Counted from the stretch's first letter, positions 17,298 through 25,821 are shown. The stretch is DNA of 64,000 nt from Thermodesulfobium sp. 4217-1 (GCF_039822205.1 NZ_JBAGBW010000005.1:25689-89688); one strand, 5' to 3'. Numbers and translations are program-made. Notes: generated by a model not told the origin, from the letters alone.

Positions 17298-17519
17298 TTA
17301 TAAATCAATATTTTTCAAGACATCTCTAAGGGCTTTCAGTTCTTCTTTTGTGAAGGTTAAACCTTTGCCCATTCTATCATAATTAGGAGACCACTCTCTA
17401 ATATCATATTTTGTATCCTTATCGTTCCAACTAACTAGTTTTAACTCTTTTTTCCAGCCTTTTGGACTTTCAGAAATAACTCCAAAAGTTTCTAAAATAT
17501 CAAATTTTATTTCTGCCAT
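17298..17519 (-). CDS. YdbC-family (PC4-like) ssDNA-binding protein
   Basis: A 73-residue protein matching the YdbC/PC4 family: a beta-rich ssDNA-binding fold ending in one helix. The telling segments are KKELKLVSWN, KYDIREWSP and MGKGLTFTKEELKAL. PC4 is a eukaryotic transcription coactivator; bacterial YdbC proteins bind single-stranded DNA or RNA and occur in firmicutes and other anaerobes. It has its own ribosome binding site (GGAGGTTTT). It is upstream of the cluster that includes a DNA polymerase and RNase HIII, but a hairpin (17215-17268) separates them. Confidence 0.8.
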   Translation of the reverse strand: MAEIKFDILETFGVISESPKGWKKELKLVSWNDKDTKYDIREWSPNYDRMGKGLTFTKEELKALRDVLKNIDL

Positions 17520-17716
17520 AAAACCTCCAAAATGATTTTTAAGTATATTTTAACATGCTTGTTTTCCAAGCATTCTAAAATTCTTAATCGCACTTAAATA
17601 TCATGGTTAATATTGAATTTGCTGATACATTATATTTTCCAACATCTTAGTCAATTAAGGCTGATATATAATTTTTGACTTCTAAAAAATGCCCTGTAAA
17701 AGCAATATAATATCAT

Positions 17717-17744
17717 TTGACAAAGAATAATACAGTATTATAAT
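17717..17744 (+). promoter_or_regulatory. Promoter of the copper operon
   Basis: A perfect TTGACA (17717-17722) and perfect TATAAT (17739-17744) separated by 16 bases. Transcription should start around 17751, inside or next to the copper operator at 17756-17773. Confidence 0.85.
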
Positions 17745-17755
17745 AGGATATATAT

Positions 17756-17773
17756 CCACCCCCTATGGGGTGG
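17756..17773 (+). promoter_or_regulatory. CsoR-type copper operator
   Basis: The inverted repeat CCACCCC-N4-GGGGTGG is a GC-rich island in AT-rich DNA, placed 11 bases after the -10 box. It fits the known CsoR operator layout (a run of C, a short AT spacer, a run of G). The csoR gene is the last gene of the operon it precedes, which fits autoregulation: repressor bound without copper, released when Cu(I) binds. Confidence 0.85.
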
Positions 17774-17792
17774 GATAGGAGGTTATAGATAG

Positions 17793-20225
17793 ATGCAAAA
17801 AGTAATTTTAAAAATAAATGGTATGAGTTGCGCATCATGTGCTATGAACGTAGAGAAGGCCCTAAAAAAGGTCGAGGGAGTAAAGAGTGCAGTAGTAAAC
17901 CTTGTGACTGAAAAGGCCGTAGTTGAGGGAGATAATTTAGATCCAGAAAAATTATCCAGTTCAGTTGAAAAAGCTGGATATTCCTCCACTCTTGATCAGT
18001 TTGAAAAAGGTGACGTTCAAAGCAAAACCTATAAAATTGAAGGTATGAGCTGCGCCTCATGTGCTATGAACGTAGAGAAGGCCCTAAAAAAGGTCGAGGG
18101 AGTAAAGAGTGCAGTAGTAAACCTTACTACTGAAAAAGCTCTGGTAACCTTTGATCCCTTAAATTTCAGGGAAAGAAGTATTTTTGAAGCTGTAGAAAAA
18201 GCTGGATATAAAGCTATAAATGAAAAGAGAGAGTCAAAAGATGAGGCAGATGATTTTGCTGAAAAGTTAAGAAAGGCAAAGTTAAAAATGATTTACGCAT
18301 GGGTAATTACTGCCCCATTGAGTTTAATTATGTTTTTAAATATGTTTTTTGGAATTGAATTTAAATATAACATGTTAATTAATATTGTTTTTTCTTTTCC
18401 CGTAATCTTCATAATAGGTATCGATCCTATAAAAAGTGCAATAAAGGCATTGATTCATAGAAATACAAATATGGATGTATTGATATTCTTTGGAGTTACA
18501 TCATCTTATTTGACAGGTTTGTTAAATATTTTTGGTCAGAAAATAGCTGATTACTCAGCAGTGGGCGCTATGATTACTGGATTTTACCTTATTGGCCAAT
18601 ATCTCGAAAGTAAGGCAAAAGGAAAAGCCTCAGAAGAGGTAAAAAAATTACTAAATTTAAGCCCTAAAACAGCAAATCTTGTAAAAGAAGATGGTTCAAT
18701 AGAAAAAATAGATGCAGACGACATTGCAATATCAGACATTCTTCTAGTGAAGCCCTCAGAACAAATCCCTTCAGACTCAATAGTTGTTGAAGGCGATACC
18801 GCCGTAGACGAATCAATGATTACAGGAGAAAGTTTGCCCGTGCCAAAGTCAACTGGAGATACCGTTATTGGCGGAACCATAAATCAGCTCGGTACCATAA
18901 AGGTTAAGGTGTCTCAGGTAGGAGAGAATACCGTCTTATCTAAAATTGCAAAATTAGTAGAAGACGCACAAAGCACTAAGGTACCAGTTCAGGCTTTTGC
19001 GGACAAGGTCATATCGGTATTCGTTCCTACAATTATAACCATAGCAATAGCAACCTTCCTAATCTGGTTCTTATTTCCATCATCATTGCATAAAATAGAT
19101 CTTTGGGCAAAAGATTTTCTTCCATGGGTAAATCCCAATCTCAATTCAATTTCAGCCGCAATATACGCATCAGTCGCAACTCTTGTAATAGCCTGTCCTT
19201 GTGCATTAGGACTGGCCACTCCAACTGCCCTAATGGTAGGATTGGGTCTTGGAGCCTCTAAAGGTATATTAATCAGATCGGGTGAAGCGCTCGAGAGAGC
19301 AAAAGACATAGATGTGGTTGTGTTTGACAAGACAGGAACAATTACAGATAAAGAATTATACGTAACCGATATTTCTTCAAATATTGACAAAGATGAATTT
19401 ATAAAGGTTGTCGCCTCACTTGAGAGTTACAGTGAGCACCCAATAGGTATTGCAATAAATAAATACGCAAAAGATAACAATATTATAAAAATAGACTTTC
19501 AGGGCGTAAAAGTAATTCCTGGATTGGGAGTAGAAGGCTATTTAAATAATAGAAAAATTAGCGTGGGAAGCCCTAAATTTATTGAAGGTATAGCCTCGAT
19601 GGCAGATATAAATAAATCCAAATTTATGGGCAAAACCTTAGCAATAGCCTATGAAGAAGAAAGAGGTTTGTTGGGAATTATTGCCTTGTCCTTCAATATT
19701 AAAGCCAATGCAAAAGAGGCAATTGAACAAATTAAAAATATGGGCATTAAAACTATAATGCTGACAGGCGACAACGAAGAAACTGCAAAATATGTGGCAG
19801 ACTCAGTTGGCATTGACGAGTATTTTGCAGATTTATTGCCTCAAGATAAGATATCGCATATTAAAAAACTCCAAGATATGGGACATATTGTAGCAATGGT
19901 TGGCGATGGCATAAATGACGCCCCATCTCTGAAACAATCTGATATAGGAATATCTATTGGAACTGGAACAGATATAGCTAAAGAAGCGAGCGATATTACG
20001 TTGATGACAGATGACCTGACAAATGTAACCAGGTCAATAAGATTATCGGTAGCAACGTTTAAAAAGATTAAACAAAATCTATTCTGGGCTTTTTTCTACA
20101 ATATAATTGCAATTCCGTTTGCAGCTCTGGGAATGCTTCATCCTGTCATAGCTGAAGCAGCAATGGCTACAAGCTCAGTGTTTGTAGTCACAAACTCTAT
20201 TAGGCTTAGAAATTTTAAGATATAA
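17793..20225 (+). CDS. copA: Cu(I)-exporting P-type ATPase
   Basis: An 810-residue P1B-type ATPase that pumps Cu(I) out of the cytosol. Two HMA metal-binding domains come first (CxxC at C13/C16 and C87/C90), then eight membrane helices, the TGES actuator loop, the membrane CPC copper site (468-470), phosphorylated Asp512 in DKTGT, the SEHP nucleotide motif and GDGINDAP. The DNA of the two HMA domains shares a 69-base identical stretch, a sign of recent duplication or conversion. It is the first gene of the copper operon, under the CsoR-type operator. Confidence 0.97.
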   Translation: MQKVILKINGMSCASCAMNVEKALKKVEGVKSAVVNLVTEKAVVEGDNLDPEKLSSSVEKAGYSSTLDQFEKGDVQSKTYKIEGMSCASCAMNVEKALKKVEGVKSAVVNLTTEKALVTFDPLNFRERSIFEAVEKAGYKAINEKRESKDEADDFAEKLRKAKLKMIYAWVITAPLSLIMFLNMFFGIEFKYNMLINIVFSFPVIFIIGIDPIKSAIKALIHRNTNMDVLIFFGVTSSYLTGLLNIFGQKIADYSAVGAMITGFYLIGQYLESKAKGKASEEVKKLLNLSPKTANLVKEDGSIEKIDADDIAISDILLVKPSEQIPSDSIVVEGDTAVDESMITGESLPVPKSTGDTVIGGTINQLGTIKVKVSQVGENTVLSKIAKLVEDAQSTKVPVQAFADKVISVFVPTIITIAIATFLIWFLFPSSLHKIDLWAKDFLPWVNPNLNSISAAIYASVATLVIACPCALGLATPTALMVGLGLGASKGILIRSGEALERAKDIDVVVFDKTGTITDKELYVTDISSNIDKDEFIKVVASLESYSEHPIGIAINKYAKDNNIIKIDFQGVKVIPGLGVEGYLNNRKISVGSPKFIEGIASMADINKSKFMGKTLAIAYEEERGLLGIIALSFNIKANAKEAIEQIKNMGIKTIMLTGDNEETAKYVADSVGIDEYFADLLPQDKISHIKKLQDMGHIVAMVGDGINDAPSLKQSDIGISIGTGTDIAKEASDITLMTDDLTNVTRSIRLSVATFKKIKQNLFWAFFYNIIAIPFAALGMLHPVIAEAAMATSSVFVVTNSIRLRNFKI
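17835..18125 (+). repeat. Exact 69-bp direct repeat inside copA
   Basis: Bases 17835-17903 recur without any change at 18057-18125, a period of 222 bases. Each copy encodes the SCAMNVEKALKK region of one HMA domain. Outside the repeat the two domains differ at many positions, so the identity is local. Confidence 0.95.
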
Positions 20226-20246
20226 ATTCTATTTAGGAGGTTAAAA

Positions 20247-20951
20247 ATGTTTAAAAAGAATTTCGTAAAACCGATCATCTTTATTTTGGCATTAGCATCT
20301 CTGTTAGTTTTTGGATATGCTTATAGCAATGGGTTTTGTGCATACGGAAACGGATATGGTCCTGGTATGATGAATGGAAACGGAAATGGTTCGGGAAATG
20401 GATATGGACCCGGGAATGGATACGGTCCTGGGATGATGAATGGCTATAACAATGGTCAGAGTAGCTATCAAACCATACCTACAAGTCAGTTAAAGAGTTT
20501 TTCAGATCTTATTGGCAACGTAACAGTTGACGATAAGAACAATTCAATCACCTTCAACGATCAAAACGCTGTTATACCCATAGTAGCCTCTCCAAATGAC
20601 AACGCAATGTATTCGTTCGGAGTTGGAAACCTAATAAATCCAACTATTATTGTTAGAAAAAATGCCAATATAACTCTGAAACTCGTAAACAATGATGATG
20701 ATATGTATCATGGAATAATAATTACAAATACCGCACCTCCATATCCATATACAGTCATGATGAATATATCTTTAGCTTTCCAGTATTCTGCAATCAGACC
20801 CTTGTCTTATGAAGACAAACAAAATAAACTTTTGGCAACTGGATCTACAGAATTTAGTGCAAATACACCCGGAACATATTATTATGTATGTCAGGTACCA
20901 GGGCATGCTCAGCAAGGCATGTATGGAAAATTTATAATCTTAGATAAGTAG
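20247..20951 (+). CDS. Exported cupredoxin (rusticyanin/sulfocyanin-like) with Gly-Asn-rich linker
   Basis: A 234-residue exported protein. Residues 1-25 form a signal or anchor segment; residues 31-70 are a low-complexity linker with the repeated NGYGPGMMNG unit; residues 85-234 form a cupredoxin domain. The type 1 copper ligands are visible: His155 in MYHG and the C215-x4-H220-x4-M225 loop. Linker Met residues could themselves bind copper. Lying between copA and the CopZ genes, it probably binds or buffers copper outside the cytosolic membrane, or carries electrons; which one is not settled by sequence. Confidence 0.8.
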   Translation: MFKKNFVKPIIFILALASLLVFGYAYSNGFCAYGNGYGPGMMNGNGNGSGNGYGPGNGYGPGMMNGYNNGQSSYQTIPTSQLKSFSDLIGNVTVDDKNNSITFNDQNAVIPIVASPNDNAMYSFGVGNLINPTIIVRKNANITLKLVNNDDDMYHGIIITNTAPPYPYTVMMNISLAFQYSAIRPLSYEDKQNKLLATGSTEFSANTPGTYYYVCQVPGHAQQGMYGKFIILDK

Positions 20952-20981
20952 GTTAACAAATAAATTTAAAGGAGCAAAAAA

Positions 20982-21236
20982 ATGACAGATAAAGTTATTA
21001 TCTACACATCGCCAGGATGTCCCGACTGCGCTTCTGTGAAGAATTGGCTCAAAAAAAATGACATACAGTATTCTGAGATTGACATCACCGCTCCAGGCAA
21101 GGCAGATGAAGCTTTTGAAAAGTTCGGTGTCAGAATAGCTCCGATTACAGTAGTTAAAGATCAATTTTTTTATGGAACGTTTAAGGATCAAAAACCAAAT
21201 TTAGAAAAAATATTTAAAAATTCTCGAGGTGAGTAA
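20982..21236 (+). CDS. Glutaredoxin-like thiol protein
   Basis: An 84-residue thioredoxin-fold protein. The active site is CPDC in TSPGCPDC (C13/C16), and the cis-proline comes in RIAPITVV. It belongs to the NrdH/glutaredoxin-like group that reduces disulfides using thioredoxin reductase or glutathione. It is the third gene of the copper operon; it may keep the copper-binding thiols of CopA and CopZ reduced, or bind copper through its CPDC site. A ribosome binding site (AAAGGAG) precedes the ATG. Confidence 0.85.
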   Translation: MTDKVIIYTSPGCPDCASVKNWLKKNDIQYSEIDITAPGKADEAFEKFGVRIAPITVVKDQFFYGTFKDQKPNLEKIFKNSRGE

Positions 21237-21237
21237 G

Positions 21238-21441
21238 ATGAAAGTATATGTATCAGGTATGACATGCATGCATTGTAAGATGACAGTTGAAAGGTTATTT
21301 TCTCAAATAGACTCGGTAGAGAAAGTTGAAGTGGATTTATCAACAGGCATAGTCGATGTTAAGAGCAGCAAAAAAATTAGCAAAGAAGAATTGGAAAAAT
21401 CCTTAGAAGATACAGCTTATAAGGTAGAGAAAGTTGAATAA
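21238..21441 (+). CDS. copZ: Copper chaperone CopZ-like HMA protein
   Basis: A 67-residue single HMA domain that carries Cu(I) to CopA. The metal loop is GMTCMHC (two Cys), in a ferredoxin-like beta-alpha-beta-beta-alpha-beta fold. A GTG-initiated frame starts at 21229, but the ATG at 21238 has AGGTGAG just upstream and lies one base after the glutaredoxin stop, so I take it as the start. It is followed with an 8-base overlap by csoR. Confidence 0.92.
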   Translation: MKVYVSGMTCMHCKMTVERLFSQIDSVEKVEVDLSTGIVDVKSSKKISKEELEKSLEDTAYKVEKVE

Positions 21442-21721
21442 TAGCAGCAAACCAGAGCCTTTTCATAAAGATGCCTTAAAGTTGCTAAAAACAGCCAGGG
21501 GCCACATCGATGGCGTAATAAAGATGATTGAAGAAGAAAGATATTGTATAGATATATCAAATCAAATTCTGGCAATTATTGCTATTTTAAAAAAATCTAA
21601 CACATCTGTCTTAAACAAGCACATAGACAGATGTGTTAGGAACGCAGTAAGCAGTAACGAAGTAGATGAAAAGATTATAGAGCTTCAAAATATTATGAAA
21701 TATATAGAAAAAACCAAATAA
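21434..21721 (+). CDS. csoR: Copper-sensing repressor CsoR
   Basis: A 95-residue all-helical repressor of the CsoR/RcnR family. The Cu(I) ligands are present with the right spacing: Cys38, His63 and Cys67 (H-x3-C), which distinguish it from RcnR (nickel) and CstR (persulfide, no His). The start is TTG at 21434, overlapping copZ by 8 bases. It is the last gene of the operon whose promoter carries a matching CCACCCC-N4-GGGGTGG operator, so it should repress its own operon until copper rises. Confidence 0.93.
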   Translation: MNNSSKPEPFHKDALKLLKTARGHIDGVIKMIEEERYCIDISNQILAIIAILKKSNTSVLNKHIDRCVRNAVSSNEVDEKIIELQNIMKYIEKTK

Positions 21722-21722
21722 A

Positions 21723-22103
21723 CTAATCTATATCGACTTCCTCATACCAGTTATCGCTCCATTCTGATGGTTCTGATAGGAGTTCTTGGATTATTTCAAG
21801 GTTGACCATAAGGTTTCCATAACTTTCATCAAACTCATCTTCAGAATAGGCATCTAATTCATCAAAATACCTGTCGCGCCATATCCCGATAAAGTCAAAA
21901 ACCTGAGGCAAAAATGAAAAATTAACTTCAGAAACCCAAGGTTCATTTTCGTCGTTTAATTCATAATAAATGCTGATATCGGGTTCTTCTTCTCTATCAG
22001 AATCAAGAAGCCAGATTTTAACTTCCTTTTCTACGTCATCTACAAAATATGAGCCAAAATCACTTTCAAAATTTTCAATATAATCAAGATCGTTATTTTC
22101 CAC
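21723..22103 (-). CDS. Acidic hypothetical protein
   Basis: A 126-residue, strongly acidic protein (Asp and Glu at about one third of positions) with many aromatic residues and no signal or membrane segment. I recognise no family. It starts with GTG at 22103 inside the end of the GH18 gene (11-base overlap) behind an AGGAGG site, so it is translated with that gene. It ends one base from the csoR stop. The composition resembles small immunity or inhibitor-like proteins, but nothing else supports that. Confidence 0.6.
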   Translation of the reverse strand: MENNDLDYIENFESDFGSYFVDDVEKEVKIWLLDSDREEEPDISIYYELNDENEPWVSEVNFSFLPQVFDFIGIWRDRYFDELDAYSEDEFDESYGNLMVNLEIIQELLSEPSEWSDNWYEEVDID

Positions 22104-23496
22104 TTTTTATGCCTCCTATATTTATTAATTTATCGCCAAACAAGTCAGAAAAAGAGCTCCAAATACCTTCGTCACCTGATTCCAGCTTCCATATTGCAAA
22201 ACCGCCAAGATTGTATCTATGAATAAGTTTAAGTTTATTTGTCATTGTAACATTATTGTCAAACCACATTTCATGTTTTAAATTATACCTGTAAAAGCTA
22301 ACATGATAAAGACCATATTTATCGTCAAATTGCGGCGTCAAGTTATTAGTCTCAAGATATCCCTTTATTTTTTGACTGTCAATAGGCTTTACCTTAACGA
22401 TATTGCCTGAGGTGTTCTCAATCCACTCTCTTGTGTAAAAAGGAATGCCCAATAATATCTTATTAGAATTTACATCCTTCAAGGTATCCCTCAAACCCTT
22501 CTCCATCCAAGGAATAGACGCAGTAGGTCCAGCATGTTCAGAGCCATTTGAAAATTCGTCATAGGTCATCAGAACAAGGTAATCGCTATATTCTGATATC
22601 GTTTTTCTATCATAGCACAAAGACCATGAAGAGTTATTATCAGGTACAGTAACATCTACAGACAATGCTATATCTGAGTTTTTTAACATATTATTTAATT
22701 TTTCAACAAAATGGTTAAAATTTTTGATGTCAGACTTATCCATATTTTCAAAATCAACATTAACTCCATCTAAATGGTACATCAAGGCGTATGTAAAAAT
22801 TTGATTAATAGCATTGTCTATACCATATTCGCTTTCGAACAACTTATGTGTCAGGTTAGGGTTAAACTTATTATTAAATAGGCCCCAAACTCTATATCCC
22901 TTTTCATGAAGATAGTTTACGACACCAATATCAGCATTATTATTAAAGTTCCCAAAACTGTCTTCCAGAGAAAACCAGGTAAAACAAACTGTATTAATGT
23001 TTGAATTTAAATCAAATCTTTTAAGATCTGAAAAATTTTTTGCCACGCTAAACCCTAAACCAACCATTCCGTTATACTTCTTTTCTTTAGAAGGCAGGGG
23101 CAATCCTTTGTCGTGTTCTAAAAGATAGTAATCCCCATTATCTTTAATATTAAAATTAAACAAGCTTGAAAGGGAGAGAATGTCTATATAATAATTGCCA
23201 TTTATATTCTCTAAGGGAAAATTCATTGACTCAAGCGATAGATTATCTTTATTTATTAAATTTAACTTAACATCAAAAATATATATTCTTTTTTCTTTTG
23301 GATTTATCAAAAAGTTTTTGTTAGTGATTAATTTAATATTATTAGCCATCATAAAGAGCCCATCGTTATTTTTTATTAAGACTCCTGCTGGCTTGTCAGG
23401 ATACTTATCTACATACAGTTGTTTATCAAAAGCACAGATTTGCCCAAAGGCAGCAAAAACAAAAATGAATATAGTTGAAAGAATTAGTTTATACAT
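22093..23496 (-). CDS. Exported GH18-family glycoside hydrolase
   Basis: A 467-residue secreted protein. A signal peptide ends near residue 22 (FGQICA). Residues about 25-130 resemble a copper-amine-oxidase-N-like wall domain, and residues 140-460 form a GH18 TIM barrel with the catalytic DGVNVDFE (Asp243-Glu250). The WFS, TYDEFS and GGFAIWKLESGDEG strands also fit spore-cortex/YaaH-like GH18 enzymes that cleave N-acetylglucosamine links. The likely target is peptidoglycan. It overlaps the acidic 126-residue gene by 11 bases. Confidence 0.82.
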   Translation of the reverse strand: MYKLILSTIFIFVFAAFGQICAFDKQLYVDKYPDKPAGVLIKNNDGLFMMANNIKLITNKNFLINPKEKRIYIFDVKLNLINKDNLSLESMNFPLENINGNYYIDILSLSSLFNFNIKDNGDYYLLEHDKGLPLPSKEKKYNGMVGLGFSVAKNFSDLKRFDLNSNINTVCFTWFSLEDSFGNFNNNADIGVVNYLHEKGYRVWGLFNNKFNPNLTHKLFESEYGIDNAINQIFTYALMYHLDGVNVDFENMDKSDIKNFNHFVEKLNNMLKNSDIALSVDVTVPDNNSSWSLCYDRKTISEYSDYLVLMTYDEFSNGSEHAGPTASIPWMEKGLRDTLKDVNSNKILLGIPFYTREWIENTSGNIVKVKPIDSQKIKGYLETNNLTPQFDDKYGLYHVSFYRYNLKHEMWFDNNVTMTNKLKLIHRYNLGGFAIWKLESGDEGIWSSFSDLFGDKLINIGGIKSGK

Positions 23497-23627
23497 TTGT
23501 AGAATAGAATAGCAAAATGGGTGAAAATTTTCAATAATATTATTTAGCTTTCCAAAAAAATTATTATAAAAAAATTTGACAATATTTTCTGATATAATTT
23601 GTTAAAACATTACTTGGGAGGAATACC

Positions 23628-24134
23628 ATGATAATCTGGCAATATTATCCAAAATTTTCAAATTTACCAGAATTTATCGATCAGGTTTTGCAGGCTTTTG
23701 TGTTTAATGAAGACAAGATAGACTCATCACAAAAGCATCTATCACATCAAGATATCTTTGGTTTGGTAGAAAATGAACTTAGAGAGCTCGGGTTTGAAAT
23801 AAAAACAAAAAATGGTGATACTGAGGGAGAAATTGAGATTCCAGTTAACTATGGATTAAATGGCAAACCAGAATTATCATTTTTTACAGAATGTTATCAA
23901 GAAGATTACAAATGCATAATTGACGTTAATGGAAACGATAATAAATCAATAAATAGATGTTACAGGGTACTGCTCCAATCATCAATAATTCCAGGGGTGG
24001 AATATCTTATAATGGTTCTTCCGAATGAACCATCGAATCCATCCCAATTTTTTAAGATAAAAGAATTTCTTGACGTACTATATAGTTCAAAGCAGGGCAT
24101 AAACTTAAAGGGACTACTAATAATCGGCTATTAA
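23628..24134 (+). CDS. Unknown protein with PD-(D/E)xK nuclease-like pattern
   Basis: A 168-residue soluble protein. The middle section reads like a restriction-endonuclease-type fold: a helix ending ELGFEIKTK, then a variable loop, an ECYQEDYKCIIDVNGND strand in the place of the catalytic E-x-E/K core, a helix with INRCYRVLLQSS and the strand VEYLIMVLP. The catalytic residues are altered (IDVN), so activity is uncertain. A good ribosome binding site (GGGAGGA) precedes the ATG. It overlaps the convergent membrane protein gene by 4 bases. No methylase or partner lies nearby. Confidence 0.55.
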   Translation: MIIWQYYPKFSNLPEFIDQVLQAFVFNEDKIDSSQKHLSHQDIFGLVENELRELGFEIKTKNGDTEGEIEIPVNYGLNGKPELSFFTECYQEDYKCIIDVNGNDNKSINRCYRVLLQSSIIPGVEYLIMVLPNEPSNPSQFFKIKEFLDVLYSSKQGINLKGLLIIGY

Positions 24135-24544
24135 AACTTAAAAAATAGAGATATAAAGCTGGCTATTATATAAAAAAAGGAGCTAAATATAAGATAAAAA
24201 ATTGAGAAGATTGAAATAGTAAAATAGTAAATTGAAAAAAGTGCAATTGTAAAAAATTTGTTTATTTTACAGTATTTGTTATATAAAAAAATTACAAGCG
24301 ATATAGCTAATGACCAAGCCCAAATAGCTGGCAAAAAACCGCTTTTTATGACTGAAAACAGGCTCAATATCAGCGGCATAAAGTACAAAATTAGGAGTTC
24401 AATTATAAACAGCTTTATCTTGCCATTTAACTGATTGACTACCACATATCTAAAATTAAATCTGCCGTAGTCATCCTGATATTGAAATTCTTCAATCTTT
24501 TTTAATCTGTTATCGTCTTTATCAGACGGATATATATCGTTCAC
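24131..24544 (-). CDS. Small membrane protein of unknown function
   Basis: A 137-residue protein with a hydrophilic N terminus (about 40 residues containing QYQDDYGRFNFRYVVVNQLNGK) and then three or four closely spaced membrane helices rich in Phe and Ile to the C-terminal end. The start is GTG behind GGAGG. I recognise no family. It converges with the nuclease-like gene (4-base overlap) and diverges from the flavoprotein pair at 24632. Confidence 0.55.
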   Translation of the reverse strand: MNDIYPSDKDDNRLKKIEEFQYQDDYGRFNFRYVVVNQLNGKIKLFIIELLILYFMPLILSLFSVIKSGFLPAIWAWSLAISLVIFLYNKYCKINKFFTIALFSIYYFTISIFSIFYLIFSSFFYIIASFISLFFKF

Positions 24545-24631
24545 AATATTACCTCCAGTTTAACTACTTTAGAAAATTAACTTATAATAGAACAATACAT
24601 TATATTATGAGTTTTATGAAAGGAGCAATTA

Positions 24632-25225
24632 ATGAAGGCACTTGCTATCAGCGGAAGCGCAAAAAAGGGTGGAAACACTGCTTTCATGCTAAAGACGGTT
24701 TTAGAAGGACTTGAAAAAGATGGCATACAAACCGAGCTCATAGAACTTGCAGACGAGGAAATAAAATCCTGCACTGCTTGTTATAAGTGCTTTAAAAATA
24801 GAGATAAGAAATGCGTAATAAAGGATGACAATCTAAATCATTATATCCAAAAATTGATAGAATCAGATATTATAATTCTTGGTTCCCCAGTATATCTGGT
24901 GGACATCACTCCAAAGCTTATTGCGTTTATGGAGAGATGCGGTATGGTTTCAATAGCAAACAAATATCTGTTAAAAAGAAAAATTGGTGCAGGCATAGTA
25001 GTAAGATATAGAAGAGCAGGAGCAATTCATGGTCTTGATTCGATAAACCATTTCTTTTTAGTAGAACAGATGATTGTTGTTGGCTCAAATTACCTAAACA
25101 TTGGAGTCGGAAGGGGCTCGGAAGCGACTATTCTTGCAGATAGTGAGATTGATGAAGAGGGCATAAAAACAATGATTGATCTAGCTCGTAATATTTCATG
25201 GCTTGTTAAAGAAAAATATCAATAA
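24632..25225 (+). CDS. Iron-sulfur flavoprotein-type NAD(P)H oxidoreductase, copy 1
   Basis: A 197-residue flavodoxin-fold protein with the FMN loop ISGSAKKGGNT and a Cys set C47-x2-C50-x2-C53-x7-C61 (SCTACYKC...KKC), as in iron-sulfur flavoproteins that carry an FMN and a [4Fe-4S] cluster. GSPVYLVDITP forms the second flavin loop. It is followed 23 bases later by a close paralogue, with its own AGGAGG site. These proteins mediate low-potential electron transfer, for example to O2 or peroxide in anaerobes; the partner is unknown. Confidence 0.83.
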   Translation: MKALAISGSAKKGGNTAFMLKTVLEGLEKDGIQTELIELADEEIKSCTACYKCFKNRDKKCVIKDDNLNHYIQKLIESDIIILGSPVYLVDITPKLIAFMERCGMVSIANKYLLKRKIGAGIVVRYRRAGAIHGLDSINHFFLVEQMIVVGSNYLNIGVGRGSEATILADSEIDEEGIKTMIDLARNISWLVKEKYQ

Positions 25226-25248
25226 CATATTTAGGAGGTTAGTAAATT

Positions 25249-25821
25249 ATGAAGGCTTTAGCTATCAACTCAAGTGCAAGAAAAGACTCGAATACTGCAA
25301 TAATGCTAAATACAGTGTTGGGCGAATTATCAAAGGACGGGATTGAAACAGAGCTATACCAAATGGCTGGAAAGAACATTCATGGTTGCACAGCATGTTA
25401 TAAGTGTATTGCAAACAAAGATAAGCGTTGTGCCGTGGACGATGATATATTCAACGAGTGCTTTGAAAAGATGATCAGCTCTGATATTATTCTGCTTGGC
25501 TCCCCTATCTACTTTGCAGACATTACTCCCGAATTAAAATGTTTAATAGATAGGGCTGGAATGGTAGGCAGAGCCAATGACTTCCTCTTCAAAAGAAAAC
25601 TCGGTGCTGCAATAATAGCCAACAGGAGAGCTGGTGGAATTCACGGCTTTGATAGCGTCAATCACTTTTTCTTAATCGAACAAATGATTGTTGTTGGGTC
25701 AAGTTATTGGAATATAGGCATTGGCAAAAACAAGGGAGAAGTAGAAAAAGATGAAGAGGGCATAAAAACCTTGATAGACTTAGCTCACAATATTAGTTGG
25801 CTTGCTAAGAAGCTGATATAG
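25249..25821 (+). CDS. Iron-sulfur flavoprotein-type NAD(P)H oxidoreductase, copy 2
   Basis: A 190-residue paralogue of the preceding gene with the same Cys positions (C47, C50, C53, C61) and the same flavin loops (INSSARKDSNT, GSPIYFADITPE). The two share long identical stretches such as SVNHFF/SINHFF and EQMIVVGS, so they arose by tandem duplication. Its last 17 bases overlap the end of the convergent exported-protein gene. Together with the 2384-3025 gene, three members of this family occur in the window. Confidence 0.83.
   Translation: MKALAINSSARKDSNTAIMLNTVLGELSKDGIETELYQMAGKNIHGCTACYKCIANKDKRCAVDDDIFNECFEKMISSDIILLGSPIYFADITPELKCLIDRAGMVGRANDFLFKRKLGAAIIANRRAGGIHGFDSVNHFFLIEQMIVVGSSYWNIGIGKNKGEVEKDEEGIKTLIDLAHNISWLAKKLI

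Noticed and set aside
17835-18125. CRISPR-like or mobile repeat
   Set aside because: Only two copies exist, both inside the copA coding frame and both encode HMA domains.
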